DNA of 64,000 nucleotides from Rubrolithibacter danxiaensis (GTDB lineage Bacteria; Bacteroidota; Bacteroidia; Sphingobacteriales; Sphingobacteriaceae): contig NZ_JBKOPS010000005.1 in the NCBI RefSeq assembly GCF_047272945.1, positions 257,179 to 321,178 on the forward strand, written 5' to 3'. The notes beneath the pieces are model-generated. The model saw only the letters and a program-made list of their open reading frames with translations, did no database searches and was not told where the DNA came from. The translations under genes were made by a program, and so were the position numbers. Numbering within the stretch: the stretch's first letter is position 1; each line of letters starts with the position of its first letter. Of this stretch, positions 8,723 to 17,638 are shown one piece after another.

Positions 8723-9250
8723 ATGAAAAAGTCCATCATTATTTTATTGCCAATTGCTTTCCTGATATCAAGTTGTGCTGAAAAAAATGAGTTAAACCGG
8801 GAAGAAGCTCTTCGCCTCATCAAACAGGATAAACAGTATCCAACTGTAATTGATTATGATATTTTTTGTGCAGATCCTGAATTTGCAAAAAAGGTGCTTG
8901 ATGCCGGACTGGAAACACAAGGTCTTGTCACTGTACAACGTACTCAAAAATTAGCGGATGCAGGCAAACCTATTATCCAGTTTTCAGACAAAGCCGAACC
9001 GTATCTATTACCTACTTCTGAGAAGGATAAATCAATAGATATCCAAAAGGTAAAACTGGCTGAGGAAGAATTACAGGAAGTTACAGGTATAAAGATGACG
9101 AATGATGGAAAAAATGCTGTAGTAGAATATACCACGTCTTATAAAAATATCACTCCATTTTCAACTTTAGTCAATACTGATTTTAAAGAAAAAGATACAC
9201 ATACAGCAACTTTCGCTTTATATGATGACGGTTGGCGACTAGAGAAATAG
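8723..9250 (+). CDS. Hypothetical lipoprotein (175 aa)
   Basis: The N-terminus has a signal peptide with lipobox, MKKSIIILLPIAFLISSC, predicting cleavage before Cys18 and lipid attachment. The rest is charged and soluble, with no recognised domain. A good TAnnTTTG promoter lies just upstream, so it is probably transcribed on its own. It may be cargo of the mobile segment. Function unknown. Confidence 0.75.
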   Translation: MKKSIIILLPIAFLISSCAEKNELNREEALRLIKQDKQYPTVIDYDIFCADPEFAKKVLDAGLETQGLVTVQRTQKLADAGKPIIQFSDKAEPYLLPTSEKDKSIDIQKVKLAEEELQEVTGIKMTNDGKNAVVEYTTSYKNITPFSTLVNTDFKEKDTHTATFALYDDGWRLEK

Positions 9251-9265
9251 ATATTAAAATTATTA

Positions 9266-9553
9266 CTAGTCAAAGCCTTCTTTAAAGAATTCTGGTAAAG
9301 TCATCTTAAATGCTTCAATTATCTTGACCAGACTGCTGAACTTCAGATCCTGACCATTCTCATATCTTCCCCATTGTGCCCTCGATATATTATGTTCATA
9401 TGCAAAAAATTCATAACTGGTATAACCGGCCTTAATACGAAGCTCCTTTATCCGCTTACCTAACTTTTGCAGGTACTCTTTAGAATGAGTTTCATGCTGT
9501 TCGTTATTCTTTTTGTTTTGGCCTTGCATAAGGTAAAACAAAGTAATAGCCAT
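9266..9553 (-). CDS. XRE-family HTH transcriptional regulator
   Basis: 95 residues. A Cro/C1-type helix-turn-helix lies at about residues 30-90, including LGKRIKELRIKAGYTSYEFF and the recognition region NISRAQWGRYENGQ. A short N-terminal extension is rich in Gln/Asn/Lys. It ends 16 bp from the convergent lipoprotein gene. A perfect inverted repeat upstream at 9640-9681 could be its operator. Such small regulators are common on mobile elements. Confidence 0.88.
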   Translation of the reverse strand: MAITLFYLMQGQNKKNNEQHETHSKEYLQKLGKRIKELRIKAGYTSYEFFAYEHNISRAQWGRYENGQDLKFSSLVKIIEAFKMTLPEFFKEGFD

Positions 9554-9639
9554 CTGCGATACAACTACTCAAATGATGGCTATTTATAAGTAGCTTTTTG
9601 AATTATTATTTCTAATTTTACGTTTCAAAGTCGAATAAA

Positions 9640-9681
9640 ACTATAGAGGACACATTTATTGGTGTTGGACACTTCTATAGT
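9640..9681. promoter_or_regulatory. Inverted repeat, possible operator
   Basis: ACTATAGA (9640-9647) pairs perfectly with TCTATAGT (9674-9681). It lies 87 bases upstream of the XRE regulator and about 90 bases before the plus-strand gene at 9772, between divergent genes. It could be an operator for the XRE protein, but this is not shown. Confidence 0.35.
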
Positions 9682-9771
9682 CCAGTTCAATAGCTGCTGT
9701 CTGTCTTAATTTTTATTGGCAGTCATCTATAAGTTTAATAATATATAAGTTTAATAATAAAAGCTAAGCTT

Positions 9772-9978
9772 ATGACTTTCGTTAGTCATTATCCCGGATT
9801 TGAATATTCTATCGAACAACTATACAAGTTCATAGCCGTTCATGAACTTTTTACTATTATGCTGAATGACGGAAGAATCATTCATTTTACTCCAAATGAT
9901 CCTGATTCATTCCGTCAATGGTTACAGAAGCATCAGATTCAGGATATCCGTCGCGAAGACGGATGGGTGATTTCTTAA
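9772..9978 (+). CDS. Small hypothetical protein (68 aa)
   Basis: 68 residues from an ATG. The sequence contains MLNDGRIIHFTPNDPDSFRQ followed by WLQKHQIQDIRR, which looks like a genuine small soluble protein of the KTSC/DUF-like size class, but I do not recognise it. It stands alone between the XRE regulator and the minus-strand cargo block. Confidence 0.55.
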   Translation: MTFVSHYPGFEYSIEQLYKFIAVHELFTIMLNDGRIIHFTPNDPDSFRQWLQKHQIQDIRREDGWVIS

Positions 9979-10034
9979 AGTATTTATAAAATTTGTTTTC
10001 AAACTTGCATCCCTATCAGTAAGCGTTACATTGG

Positions 10035-10778
10035 TTACCTTCCGCCACTTACATCAATGAATGTTCCGGTTGAATAGGAAGACTTTTCTGAAACCAGCCA
10101 CAGGATAGCTTCGGCAACTTCCTCAGCCAAGCCTCCTCTTTTCATAGGAATGCTATTTTTAATTCTTTCTATGCGGCCCGGTTCACCGCCATCGGCATGT
10201 ATGTCTGTATAAATAAATGCCGGACGAACACCATTTACACGTATTCCCTCTTCGGCAACTTCTTTTGATAGTCCGACGGTAAAAGTATCAATAGCACCTT
10301 TGGAAGCTGCATAATCAATATATTCTCCTGGAGCGCCGGTTTTAGCGGCAATTGATGAGACATTAACGATGGAGCCGCCGCTTCCTCCGTATTTTAACGA
10401 CATTCGCTTTACAGCTTCTCTTGCGCAAATAAATTGTCCGGTAATATTTACCCTGAAAATCCGGTTTAGACGTTCAGCATCCATGTTTTCGAGTGGCATC
10501 TGCCGTTCCAGTATCCCGGCGTTATTAACTAAAGCATGCAGATTACCCAAAAGTCTGTCTGTTTCTGAAAACAGTTTTACTACTTCTTTCTCTTTTGAAA
10601 TATCAGCCTGAATGGAAACGGCTGTTCCTCCCTTGCCGGTTATTTCAGAGACAACTTTATCTGCAGCAGTTTTATTTTTGTGATAGTTTATCACTACTGC
10701 ATGTCCGGCTTCGGCAGCCAATATGGCTGTAGCAGCGCCAATGCCGCGGCTGGCACCTGTAATTAAAATCGTTTTCAT
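10035..10778 (-). CDS. SDR-family oxidoreductase
   Basis: A 247-residue classical short-chain dehydrogenase. It has the TGASRGIG cofactor motif at the N-terminus, NNAG, a Ser in VNVSSIAA, and the catalytic YAASKG. It resembles glucose 1-dehydrogenase or FabG-like enzymes that use NAD(P)H; the substrate cannot be told from sequence. The start overlaps the stop of the upstream PanE-like gene by 4 bp, so the two are translationally coupled. Confidence 0.92.
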   Translation of the reverse strand: MKTILITGASRGIGAATAILAAEAGHAVVINYHKNKTAADKVVSEITGKGGTAVSIQADISKEKEVVKLFSETDRLLGNLHALVNNAGILERQMPLENMDAERLNRIFRVNITGQFICAREAVKRMSLKYGGSGGSIVNVSSIAAKTGAPGEYIDYAASKGAIDTFTVGLSKEVAEEGIRVNGVRPAFIYTDIHADGGEPGRIERIKNSIPMKRGGLAEEVAEAILWLVSEKSSYSTGTFIDVSGGR

Positions 10779-11695
10779 TGATTCAATTCTGATTTCAGTT
10801 TCGTTAATTCTCCAAGTAGTTTAGTTTCCTTTACCAAATTTTCCTTATTCAATGTTTTTGCGATAGCGGCAATCTCCAGGTTTAAAGTTTCTATTTCAGT
10901 AGGCCTCTTATTCTTAATATCCTGTAAGGTAGATATGAGCTGTCCCTCAGAAGATTTGCTTATTAATAAAAGGCTTTCTGTAACTTCATCGGAATTTAGT
11001 ATAATTCCTTTTTCTCTCGCAATTGAAACACATTCTGCTATTACTCTTTTCGCCATTTCAAGAACTCGGCCTTCTCGATGAAAAATTCCGTTATCAACTT
11101 CAAGAAGCGGACAAATAGAATTGAAAACACAATTAATAATCGCTTTTTTCCATATTACAGGTTGAATGTTTTGTTCGGCTTTGAATTGAAAGTCGGGGCT
11201 ATTTAGCTGTTCAACAATTGCGTTTAAATGCGTGTTGCTTCTCTTTATTATTCCGATTGGCGAAATTGAAACCGGTTTAAAACTGACTTTGTTTTCGGCA
11301 ATGGTCTGGCAGGTAACAAAAAGAACGCAGCGGTAGATTTCAGGAAAATGATTGTCCACAAAAACCTGCTCAACTCCTAAACCATTCTGCAGAATTACAA
11401 CAGGTGAACTGTTTGCTTTTTTCCCAAGTGCCTGAGCCAGATTTTTGTTACCATAAGATTTGTTGGTTAAAGCGATAATACCGTCCAACTGCGGAAAGTT
11501 ACTTAAGGTACTAATTTCAATTTCAGCTTCAAGTTCTGTTTTGTCATCTGATGTGATCTGAATTTTTTCGAAATATGTTGATTTATCATCAAGACTTCCC
11601 CTGAGGAGAATAACTTTTCTGCCCGCAAGTTTCAGGAAAACAGCCAATGCTTTGCCAATTGCCCCGGCTCCAATGATGTATATATCATTCTTCAT
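10775..11695 (-). CDS. Ketopantoate reductase-like protein (PanE/ApbA family)
   Basis: 306 residues. An N-terminal Rossmann fold starts IYIIGAGAIGKALAVFLKLA (GxGxxG). The middle has LQNGLGVE, a typical ApbA motif, and the C-terminal helical domain carries the substrate-binding part with KKAIINCVFN. The family reduces 2-dehydropantoate to pantoate with NADPH for vitamin B5 synthesis. Members outside biosynthetic operons often act on other 2-oxoacids, so specificity is open. It is coupled to the SDR downstream and lies 11 bp from the GNAT gene upstream. Confidence 0.85.
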   Translation of the reverse strand: MKNDIYIIGAGAIGKALAVFLKLAGRKVILLRGSLDDKSTYFEKIQITSDDKTELEAEIEISTLSNFPQLDGIIALTNKSYGNKNLAQALGKKANSSPVVILQNGLGVEQVFVDNHFPEIYRCVLFVTCQTIAENKVSFKPVSISPIGIIKRSNTHLNAIVEQLNSPDFQFKAEQNIQPVIWKKAIINCVFNSICPLLEVDNGIFHREGRVLEMAKRVIAECVSIAREKGIILNSDEVTESLLLISKSSEGQLISTLQDIKNKRPTEIETLNLEIAAIAKTLNKENLVKETKLLGELTKLKSELNQ

Positions 11696-11706
11696 ATTTA
11701 AGATTT

Positions 11707-12162
11707 TTAAAGCTGCAGCTCCATTTTGATATCAGCACGTTTGTAAACGCCTTTTTCAAGCGGTATTTCCGTAAAGCCTAGTTTCCGGTAAATTCCAATC
11801 GCCGGTTTTAGTACAGTCTGCGAGTAAAGAATTACACGTTCGGCTTTCAGCGTTGTTTTGGCTTCATTAACGGCAGCACTGCACAAAAGCTTTCCCGCCC
11901 CCAAGCCTTGAAATGCTTCATTTACCGCCATCTTGGTAAGTTCGTATGTACCCGGCTGTACAAATTTCAGCGCTGCTGTTCCAATAATCTGTTTATTATA
12001 TTCAGCAAATAAAATGATTCCGCCTTCTTTAAGGATTGCTTCATCCGGGTTTGCAAGCACCCATTCATCTATCGGTTCTACCTGAAAATATTTATTCAGC
12101 CAAGCTTTATTCAATCGTTCAAAGTGCGGCTGGTATTCTGGTTTGTATTGTATGATGTTCAT
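11707..12162 (-). CDS. GNAT family N-acetyltransferase
   Basis: 151 residues with the GNAT fold. Motif A is NEAFQGLGAGKLLCSAA (acetyl-CoA pyrophosphate loop Q-x-x-G-x-G/A), preceded by GTYELTKMAV and followed by ILYSQTVLKPAIGIYRKLGF. It would transfer an acetyl group from acetyl-CoA to a small molecule or protein amine; the substrate is unknown. It is part of the minus-strand cargo block. Confidence 0.9.
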   Translation of the reverse strand: MNIIQYKPEYQPHFERLNKAWLNKYFQVEPIDEWVLANPDEAILKEGGIILFAEYNKQIIGTAALKFVQPGTYELTKMAVNEAFQGLGAGKLLCSAAVNEAKTTLKAERVILYSQTVLKPAIGIYRKLGFTEIPLEKGVYKRADIKMELQL

Positions 12163-12170
12163 GGTATAGA

Positions 12171-13108
12171 TTATTTAACGAATGCCGGCTTTCCGGCGGA
12201 TAGTTTTCTTTCTTTAAGTATAGTATATCCTTTGTTGATCCAATATACACCGCTAACTATGGTAATTAATGACAATCCCGTTATCCAGGTAATTTTTTCA
12301 TTCAGGATAAGGTAGCCAAGCAATATGGCAATAAGCGGATTGATATAGGCATAAACAGAAGCAAGGCCCGCCGGCAGTTGTTCAAGAGCATAGAGAAAAC
12401 AGCCATACGATATTATGATCCGACTATGACCAGATATACTAATGCCCAAATGCTACTCGAAGAAACAGTATGCATCTGCGACAAATCATCAAAAAATAAA
12501 CTGAGTATTAAAAGTACAATGCCTCCGCTGGTCAGCTGTACCGCGGCATTGACAAAGGCATCAGCAGAAGATTTCCGGTACTTGGCATACACAGTACCGC
12601 CTGCCCAGCAAAAGGACGCAAAGAATGCTATAATTATACCAATGAAATAATCGGGATTGGTAAGGTCGGAAATATTATCCCTGAATATCAGTATGATTCC
12701 CATGCACCCTAACAGCAATCCCAGAAAGACATACTTATTCAGCGATTGCCTGTCAATAGCTGATGCATAATTTATAAAAATTACATAGACTGGCATTGCT
12801 GAAACAATCAATGCCGCCAATCCGCTGGGAATATACTTTTCTGCCCAGCCTACCAGTCCATTGCCCATCGCAATCATCAATATTCCCGCCATAGCCTGTC
12901 TTTTTACGTCCTTTTTGCTGATTTTTATTTTATTTCCGAAGAGCAGTAATATTCCAAACAGCAGGGCACCAGCAGTAACCTGCCTGATACCTGAAAAAAG
13001 AAAAGCAGGGAATGTGCTGACGCCTATACGCATTGCAAGATAAGTGGTTTCCCAAACCACGCAGACCACCGTCAATGCTAAATATGCCTTTGTGTTTGAT
13101 TTAATCAT
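12171..13108 (-). pseudogene. EamA/DMT-family transporter, frameshifted
   Basis: The ATG at 13108 opens a 231-residue frame with five or six hydrophobic helices of an EamA permease. It ends at a TAA (12413-12415) right after LVYLVIVGS. The natural continuation, SYGCFLYALEQLPAGLASVY and the last helices, is in the next frame down to 12171. Joined, the product would be about 305-310 residues, the normal EamA length with ten helices. One missing base near 12415-12425 explains it. It could be a true pseudogene or a sequencing error. The intact protein would be an inner-membrane metabolite exporter. Confidence 0.85.
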
Positions 13109-13155
13109 GGGTTATTATCGTTCGATTTGTTGAATGCGATTTATCATCCTTCTGA

Positions 13156-13650
13156 TTATAATTTGTTAATTGTCTTTTCAGGAATAAGCTGCAACGCTCT
13201 TTCGGAAAAACTTTTCTTTTTTAGCTGATCTTCTACTTCTATAATAGCCTGCATTAAGTTGTTTTGTGTATTGGTAAGGTCAGTTACCGCAGTGATTATG
13301 ATCTGCCATACCGGCTTCATCTGTTCAACCAATGCCTGCCCCTTAGCCGTTAACTGAATCAAACGCTTTCTTTCGTCTGTTTTATCCCGTTTTGAGCGTA
13401 TCAGCTTCTGTTTCTCCAGTTCTTTTAACAAACTGATTGTTGAAGGGTGCGTATAGCCTATTTCAGCCGCAATTTCAACCACGCTTAATACAGGTTTTAA
13501 ATGCAGAGCATAAATCACAGGAAACCACTTGGGTTCAAAGTCAACCCTGTGAGCTTTATATATCTGCAAACCATCCTTACGTATCAGATCGCTCAGGCGC
13601 TGGAGCCTTGTTGAAATAGCGAGTATCCCCGCTTCATCTATTACATTCAT
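13156..13650 (-). CDS. MarR-family transcriptional regulator
   Basis: 164 residues. The winged-helix region includes LSVVEIAAEIGYTHPSTISL (recognition helix) and the wing KQKLIRSKRDKTDERKRLIQ. The C-terminal dimerization helices are rich in Gln/Asn. It lies 47 bp upstream of the EamA gene and directly downstream of a GNAT gene. MarR proteins are usually repressors of efflux or resistance genes, so control of the neighbouring transporter and acetyltransferases is a reasonable inference. Confidence 0.9.
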   Translation of the reverse strand: MNVIDEAGILAISTRLQRLSDLIRKDGLQIYKAHRVDFEPKWFPVIYALHLKPVLSVVEIAAEIGYTHPSTISLLKELEKQKLIRSKRDKTDERKRLIQLTAKGQALVEQMKPVWQIIITAVTDLTNTQNNLMQAIIEVEDQLKKKSFSERALQLIPEKTINKL

Positions 13651-13655
13651 TACTG

Positions 13656-14153
13656 TTAATTATTTAGGTGCAAATGATAATATACATTTTCCCCCATCAT
13701 TGCAGGAAAGTAATGAGGCAAGTCTTCCTTATTGATCCTTTGAAATCCATTACGCTCATAAAAGCGATGCGCCGCCTTAAGCATATCCACAGTTCCCAGA
13801 TAAAGGTCAGTAATCTGTTGATCAATACAATATTCAATAAGTGTTTTAAGTAACTGCTGCGCTATGCCAGTATCGCTGCCGCGGAATTCCTTTTTCACAA
13901 ACATCTTTCGGATTGCTCCGGCATTATGGCCGGTTGAGATAAGCGCTATAGTTCCCACTAATTCTTCCTTATGCAATGCACCCCAGAACCCGCCTCCTGT
14001 TCCATAATAATGTGTTTCAATATCCAGCAAATCCGGCTGGCCTTCGAGCGTGACAGGAACATTAAATTCTATCTGTTGTATAGGAAGAATAAGATTTAAA
14101 ATTGGTTTGCAGTACGCGTTATTCAAGGTTTTAATACTAAAATCTGTATTCAT
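13656..14153 (-). CDS. GNAT family N-acetyltransferase
   Basis: 165 residues with a GNAT core. The acetyl-CoA loop is MFVKKEFRGSDTGIAQQLLK, preceded by LVGTIALISTG and followed by LYLGTVDMLKAAHRFYERNG. Five bases separate it from the MarR gene downstream, so both are co-transcribed. The pairing of an acetyltransferase with a MarR regulator is common in Bacteroidota. The substrate is unknown. Confidence 0.9.
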   Translation of the reverse strand: MNTDFSIKTLNNAYCKPILNLILPIQQIEFNVPVTLEGQPDLLDIETHYYGTGGGFWGALHKEELVGTIALISTGHNAGAIRKMFVKKEFRGSDTGIAQQLLKTLIEYCIDQQITDLYLGTVDMLKAAHRFYERNGFQRINKEDLPHYFPAMMGENVYYHLHLNN

Positions 14154-14330
14154 CTCATTTTAAATTTATTCAAAAGTATGTAGCATACTACGTATATGCA
14201 AACATTTTATTAAATTATTGAAAATATGATACTATCCAGTATTCTTTACTACCACTCAACTTCTTCATTAGACAAAAACGATATTTACAAATGATCGGTA
14301 AAGGTATAATCAGATATAGGAAAGGAAGAG

Positions 14331-14353
14331 GGCTGACTTATCGAAAGTCAGCC
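14331..14353 (-). terminator. Terminator-like hairpin
   Basis: GGCTGACTT (14331-14339) pairs with AAGTCAGCC (14345-14353), followed on the minus strand by a CT-rich tail. It lies 13 bases past the stop of the minus-strand gene at 14366. Confidence 0.55.
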
Positions 14354-14365
14354 TTCCGGAGTAGG

Positions 14366-14656
14366 TCATTTGCTGTGTCCTAAAGTATTAAGCTTTTCGC
14401 TTAATTCAATAAGTCCAGCCTTTTGCAGACAATCATCTGCCAGTGTCTTCAGTTCTTCTATACTCTCTCCGGGAACACTGGACAATAAGCTGGATGTTTC
14501 ATTACCATCTTTTACCGATAAGCCACGCTCAATAACATGGTTCAGCAAGAGTACATTTTTGCGTGAGATTTTCATGTCAATCTTCACAGTCTCATTCATG
14601 CCAGGGATACTCAATATGGTATCATAAACCTTGGCTACATCATTTGTTGTAAGCAT
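14366..14656 (-). CDS. Hypothetical protein (96 aa)
   Basis: I prefer the ATG at 14656 (MLTTNDVAKVYDTILS) to a GTG three codons upstream. The product is 96 residues, acidic and helical, with no known motif. It ends just before a terminator-like hairpin. It lies opposite and upstream of the primase gene and looks like a mobile-element accessory gene. It could be a small DNA-binding or regulatory protein, but no HTH is clear. Confidence 0.6.
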   Translation of the reverse strand: MLTTNDVAKVYDTILSIPGMNETVKIDMKISRKNVLLLNHVIERGLSVKDGNETSSLLSSVPGESIEELKTLADDCLQKAGLIELSEKLNTLGHSK

Positions 14657-14810
14657 AATCCACACGTTTTAAATTATTAAACTTCACAAACAAAAGTAGA
14701 AAGCCGTGTTTAAACCATCCTCATCAAAATATGGGGAGGATAGGAAGTACCCGTTCTGCTTGTTTAACTTCGTATTCATAATCTGAATGTGAAATTGAAA
14801 ATGTGCGGTT

Positions 14811-15701
14811 ATGGATATCAGAAACAAGCGACTTCCCATCAGTGAAGTCAGGGAAATGGACATGGTTAGTTACCTGTCTGCTTTAGGCCATGAGCCTTCA
14901 AAAATCAGAAGTGCCGATTATTGGTATTTGTCTCCTTTACGGGAAGAAAAAATACCGTCCTTCAAGATCAACCGAAAGCTGAACCGATGGTACGATCACG
15001 GTTTAGGCAAGGGCGGTAACCTGATTGATTTTGCTATCCTGTATCATGGATGCACTATCGGTGAATTGTTCGAAAAATTGAGTGGCAATCTTTTCGTTCA
15101 AAAGCCGATTATCTATTTATCCAAGACAGAAGCTGAATCTGGAAACAGGATAAAGATAGTTAAAGATTTTACCCTCACATCTGATGCTTTACTGCGCTAC
15201 CTGCAGCAGCGGCGGATACCCATTAGTGTAGCCGATGGATATTGCCGTGAAGTCCGTTATGAACTCAATGATAAAACCTATTACGGCATCGGATTTAAGA
15301 ATGATTCAGGCGGCTACGAAATCCGCAATCCCTATTACAAATGTAGCAGTTCTCCCAAAGATATAACCACGCTCAGAAACGGCTCAGATGAAGTGACAGT
15401 TTTCGAGGGCTTTATTGACTTCCTTTCATTTAGAAGTATTCACAGGAACGAGCCTCTAAACCGAAGCGATTTCGTGGTTTTAAACTCCCTTTCTTTCTTT
15501 GAGAAAGCCCGGCCATTTATGGAGAAACACCAAACGATCCGACTCTATTTAGACCGCGATACTGCCGGACAAAATTGCAGTCGTTATGCCGAATCTTTAA
15601 GTATAAAATACAGCGATGAAAGCGGGCTGTATAAGCACTATAAAGATTTCAATGACTGGGTGATGAATTTTGGAAGGTCTTCTAATAAGCCTCCCGGTTA
15701 A
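14811..15701 (+). CDS. Toprim-domain DNA primase-like protein, degenerate zinc finger
   Basis: 296 residues. The N-terminal part aligns by eye with CHC2-type primase zinc-binding domains (REEKIPSFKINRKLNRWYDH, GKGGNLIDFAI), but the metal-binding Cys/His residues of canonical DnaG are absent. The C-terminal half has a Toprim core with the conserved Glu in VFEGFIDF and the acidic pair in LYLDRDTAGQ. Such proteins are frequent on Bacteroidota plasmids and ICEs and are thought to prime the transferred strand. It is the first plus-strand gene of the mobilization set. Confidence 0.85.
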   Translation: MDIRNKRLPISEVREMDMVSYLSALGHEPSKIRSADYWYLSPLREEKIPSFKINRKLNRWYDHGLGKGGNLIDFAILYHGCTIGELFEKLSGNLFVQKPIIYLSKTEAESGNRIKIVKDFTLTSDALLRYLQQRRIPISVADGYCREVRYELNDKTYYGIGFKNDSGGYEIRNPYYKCSSSPKDITTLRNGSDEVTVFEGFIDFLSFRSIHRNEPLNRSDFVVLNSLSFFEKARPFMEKHQTIRLYLDRDTAGQNCSRYAESLSIKYSDESGLYKHYKDFNDWVMNFGRSSNKPPG

Positions 15702-15823
15702 AAATCCTAGCAAAATGAAGACCAGCCATATTTTGTATTTGTTAAAAAATCAAGGATTAAGAACGCCTGAAAATAGATTTTTTAGCACTGTAAAATCATA
15801 AAAACATTAAAAAGGCTGGGAAG

Positions 15824-15912
15824 ATTGCCTCTTTCGTGCAATCGGCCAGATGTCCGGTTGTTAAACAACCGAATCCGGCCGCCATTTCACTCCGAAGTCG
15901 TGGGCGGTGAAA
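15824..15912. other. Candidate origin of transfer (oriT)
   Basis: The 250-base gap before the mobilization genes holds nested inverted repeats. These are ATTGC/GCAAT (15824-15842), a perfect hairpin CGGTTGT-TAA-ACAACCG (15855-15871) inside CGGCC/GGCCG (15843-15881), and TTTCAC/GTGAAA (15885-15912). Repeats of this kind next to the relaxase operon are typical of oriT. The nick site cannot be identified by eye. Confidence 0.45.
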
Positions 15913-15954
15913 CTCAAAAAGTAAATAGTTTGAAAACGTGTAAATGAAATAGTG

Positions 15955-16344
15955 ATGGAAGAGAAAAAATCAAACAGAAGCCGGATAATCGGATTGAGGC
16001 TTACCTTAAAAGAGTACGAGCAGATTGAGAAAAAATGCAAGGCAAGCACCTGCCGCAAGCTGAGTGATTATGTACGCCGGAGCATCTTTGAAAAACCTAT
16101 TGTTACTACCTACCGCAACAAGTCCTTGGATGACTTTATGGCAGAGGTAATAAGGCTTAGAAATGAGTTGAACGGTATCGGAAACAACTTCAACCAGGCA
16201 GTAAAAAAACTGCACACACTTCACCAGATTGCCGAGTTCCGGGCATGGTTAATCACTTACGAATTGGAGAAAAAAATTCTTTTCAACAAAGTGGATGAGG
16301 TCAAAAAACACATCCAAAAAATCGCCGAAACATGGTTGCAGTAA
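15955..16344 (+). CDS. MobC/BtgA-like relaxosome accessory protein
   Basis: 129 residues from the ATG at 15955 (an overlapping GTG is one codon earlier). The N-terminus contains a ribbon-helix-helix-like segment, RIIGLRLTLKEYEQIEKKC, followed by SDYVRRSIFEKP. The central ELNGIGNNFNQAVKKLH motif is the hallmark of plasmid mobilization MobC proteins. It should bind oriT and help the relaxase open the nick region. It overlaps the relaxase start by 13 bp, so translation is coupled. Confidence 0.88.
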   Translation: MEEKKSNRSRIIGLRLTLKEYEQIEKKCKASTCRKLSDYVRRSIFEKPIVTTYRNKSLDDFMAEVIRLRNELNGIGNNFNQAVKKLHTLHQIAEFRAWLITYELEKKILFNKVDEVKKHIQKIAETWLQ

Positions 16345-17627
16345 TCAAAACAGGTCACTCCATCTACCGCATCTTTAATTACAATGAGAACAAAGTAAAA
16401 GAGGGTGCGGCGGAATGTATTGGAGCAGGAAATTATCCCATCGACGTGGACAAAATGAACCTTCACATGAAGCTGAACCGCCTGCTGAAACAGGCCGAAT
16501 TAAACCAAAATGTCAGCCGGAACAGTGTACATATTTCCCTGAATTTTGATGCTTCAGACAGCGGCCTTTCAAAGGAACGGCTGATGGAAATTGCAGAAAC
16601 CTATATGCAGAAAATAGGCTTCGGGCAGCAGCCGTATCTCGTATATCAGCATTACGATGCCGGACACCCACACATCCACGTGGTTTCAATAAAAGTTAGA
16701 GAAGACGGCAGCAGGATTAACACCCAGAATATCGGGCGTAACCAATCGGAAGCGGCCCGAAAAGAAATAGAAAAATCATTTGGGCTGGTGGTAGCTGACG
16801 AGCGGAAAAGGAAACAGGCGTTTGAGCTGAAACCGGTTGATGTAAGAAAAGTTCAATATGGCCGGACAGAAATGAAGAGGGCCATTACAAATGTATTGGA
16901 CGCAGTACTTGATACCTACAAATATACCAGTCTGCCCGAACTGAATGCGGTGCTGAAACAGTATAATATAGCAGCCGAACGGGGAAGCGAGAATTCCAGA
17001 GTATATATTAATAGAGGGCTGGTCTACCGGGTCCTGGATGAACAGGGAAATCCAATTGGTGTACCGATCAAGGCCAGTGATTTTTACAGCAGGCCCACCT
17101 TGAAATTCCTGGAGGAAAAATTCCCGGGAAATGAACTGAAACGTATTCCCTATAAGGCAAGGGTAAAAAATGCTATTGATATGGCTTTGCTGTCGAAAAA
17201 GTTATCTCTTCAGGAATTGGTAACGGTTTTGGAAAAGCAGGGTATTCATACGATACTGCGGCAAAACGAGAGCGGTTTGATATACGGGATTACCTACGTT
17301 GACCATCAAACCAAATGTGTATTTAACGGCAGTGCATTGGGCAAAACTTACAGTGCTAAAGCCGTTCAGGAACGCTGCAGTCAAAAAGCTGGAGCCGATC
17401 AAAAAACCGCAGCTGTTCAGCAGGTATTACCCGAACCACAGGATGCAAAAATACAGATGCAGTTACCTGACTCCAAGCTGCGTTCTGAATCTGCTGCTCA
17501 CTTTCCAGACATCGGTAAAGCGATGGATCTACTGATGCAACCGGAGCAAGTGCCGGAGTATCTTCCATATCATTTAAAAAAGAAGAACAGAAAGAAAAAA
17601 AGGAAACGGATTTCTAACAATCCTTAA
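16332..17627 (+). CDS. Relaxase / mobilization nuclease
   Basis: 431 residues. The N-terminal relaxase domain (PF03432 type) has candidate catalytic tyrosines at 12 and 17 (SIYRIFNYNENKV) and the metal-binding motif HPHIH at 112-116. The C-terminus is Lys/Arg-rich and probably disordered (KKKNRKKKRKR). It would nick one strand at oriT and stay covalently bound to the 5' end during transfer. The genes for the MobC-like protein upstream and the coupling protein downstream complete the mobilization set. Confidence 0.92.
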   Translation: MVAVIKTGHSIYRIFNYNENKVKEGAAECIGAGNYPIDVDKMNLHMKLNRLLKQAELNQNVSRNSVHISLNFDASDSGLSKERLMEIAETYMQKIGFGQQPYLVYQHYDAGHPHIHVVSIKVREDGSRINTQNIGRNQSEAARKEIEKSFGLVVADERKRKQAFELKPVDVRKVQYGRTEMKRAITNVLDAVLDTYKYTSLPELNAVLKQYNIAAERGSENSRVYINRGLVYRVLDEQGNPIGVPIKASDFYSRPTLKFLEEKFPGNELKRIPYKARVKNAIDMALLSKKLSLQELVTVLEKQGIHTILRQNESGLIYGITYVDHQTKCVFNGSALGKTYSAKAVQERCSQKAGADQKTAAVQQVLPEPQDAKIQMQLPDSKLRSESAAHFPDIGKAMDLLMQPEQVPEYLPYHLKKKNRKKKRKRISNNP

Positions 17628-17638
17628 AGTTTTACGCT

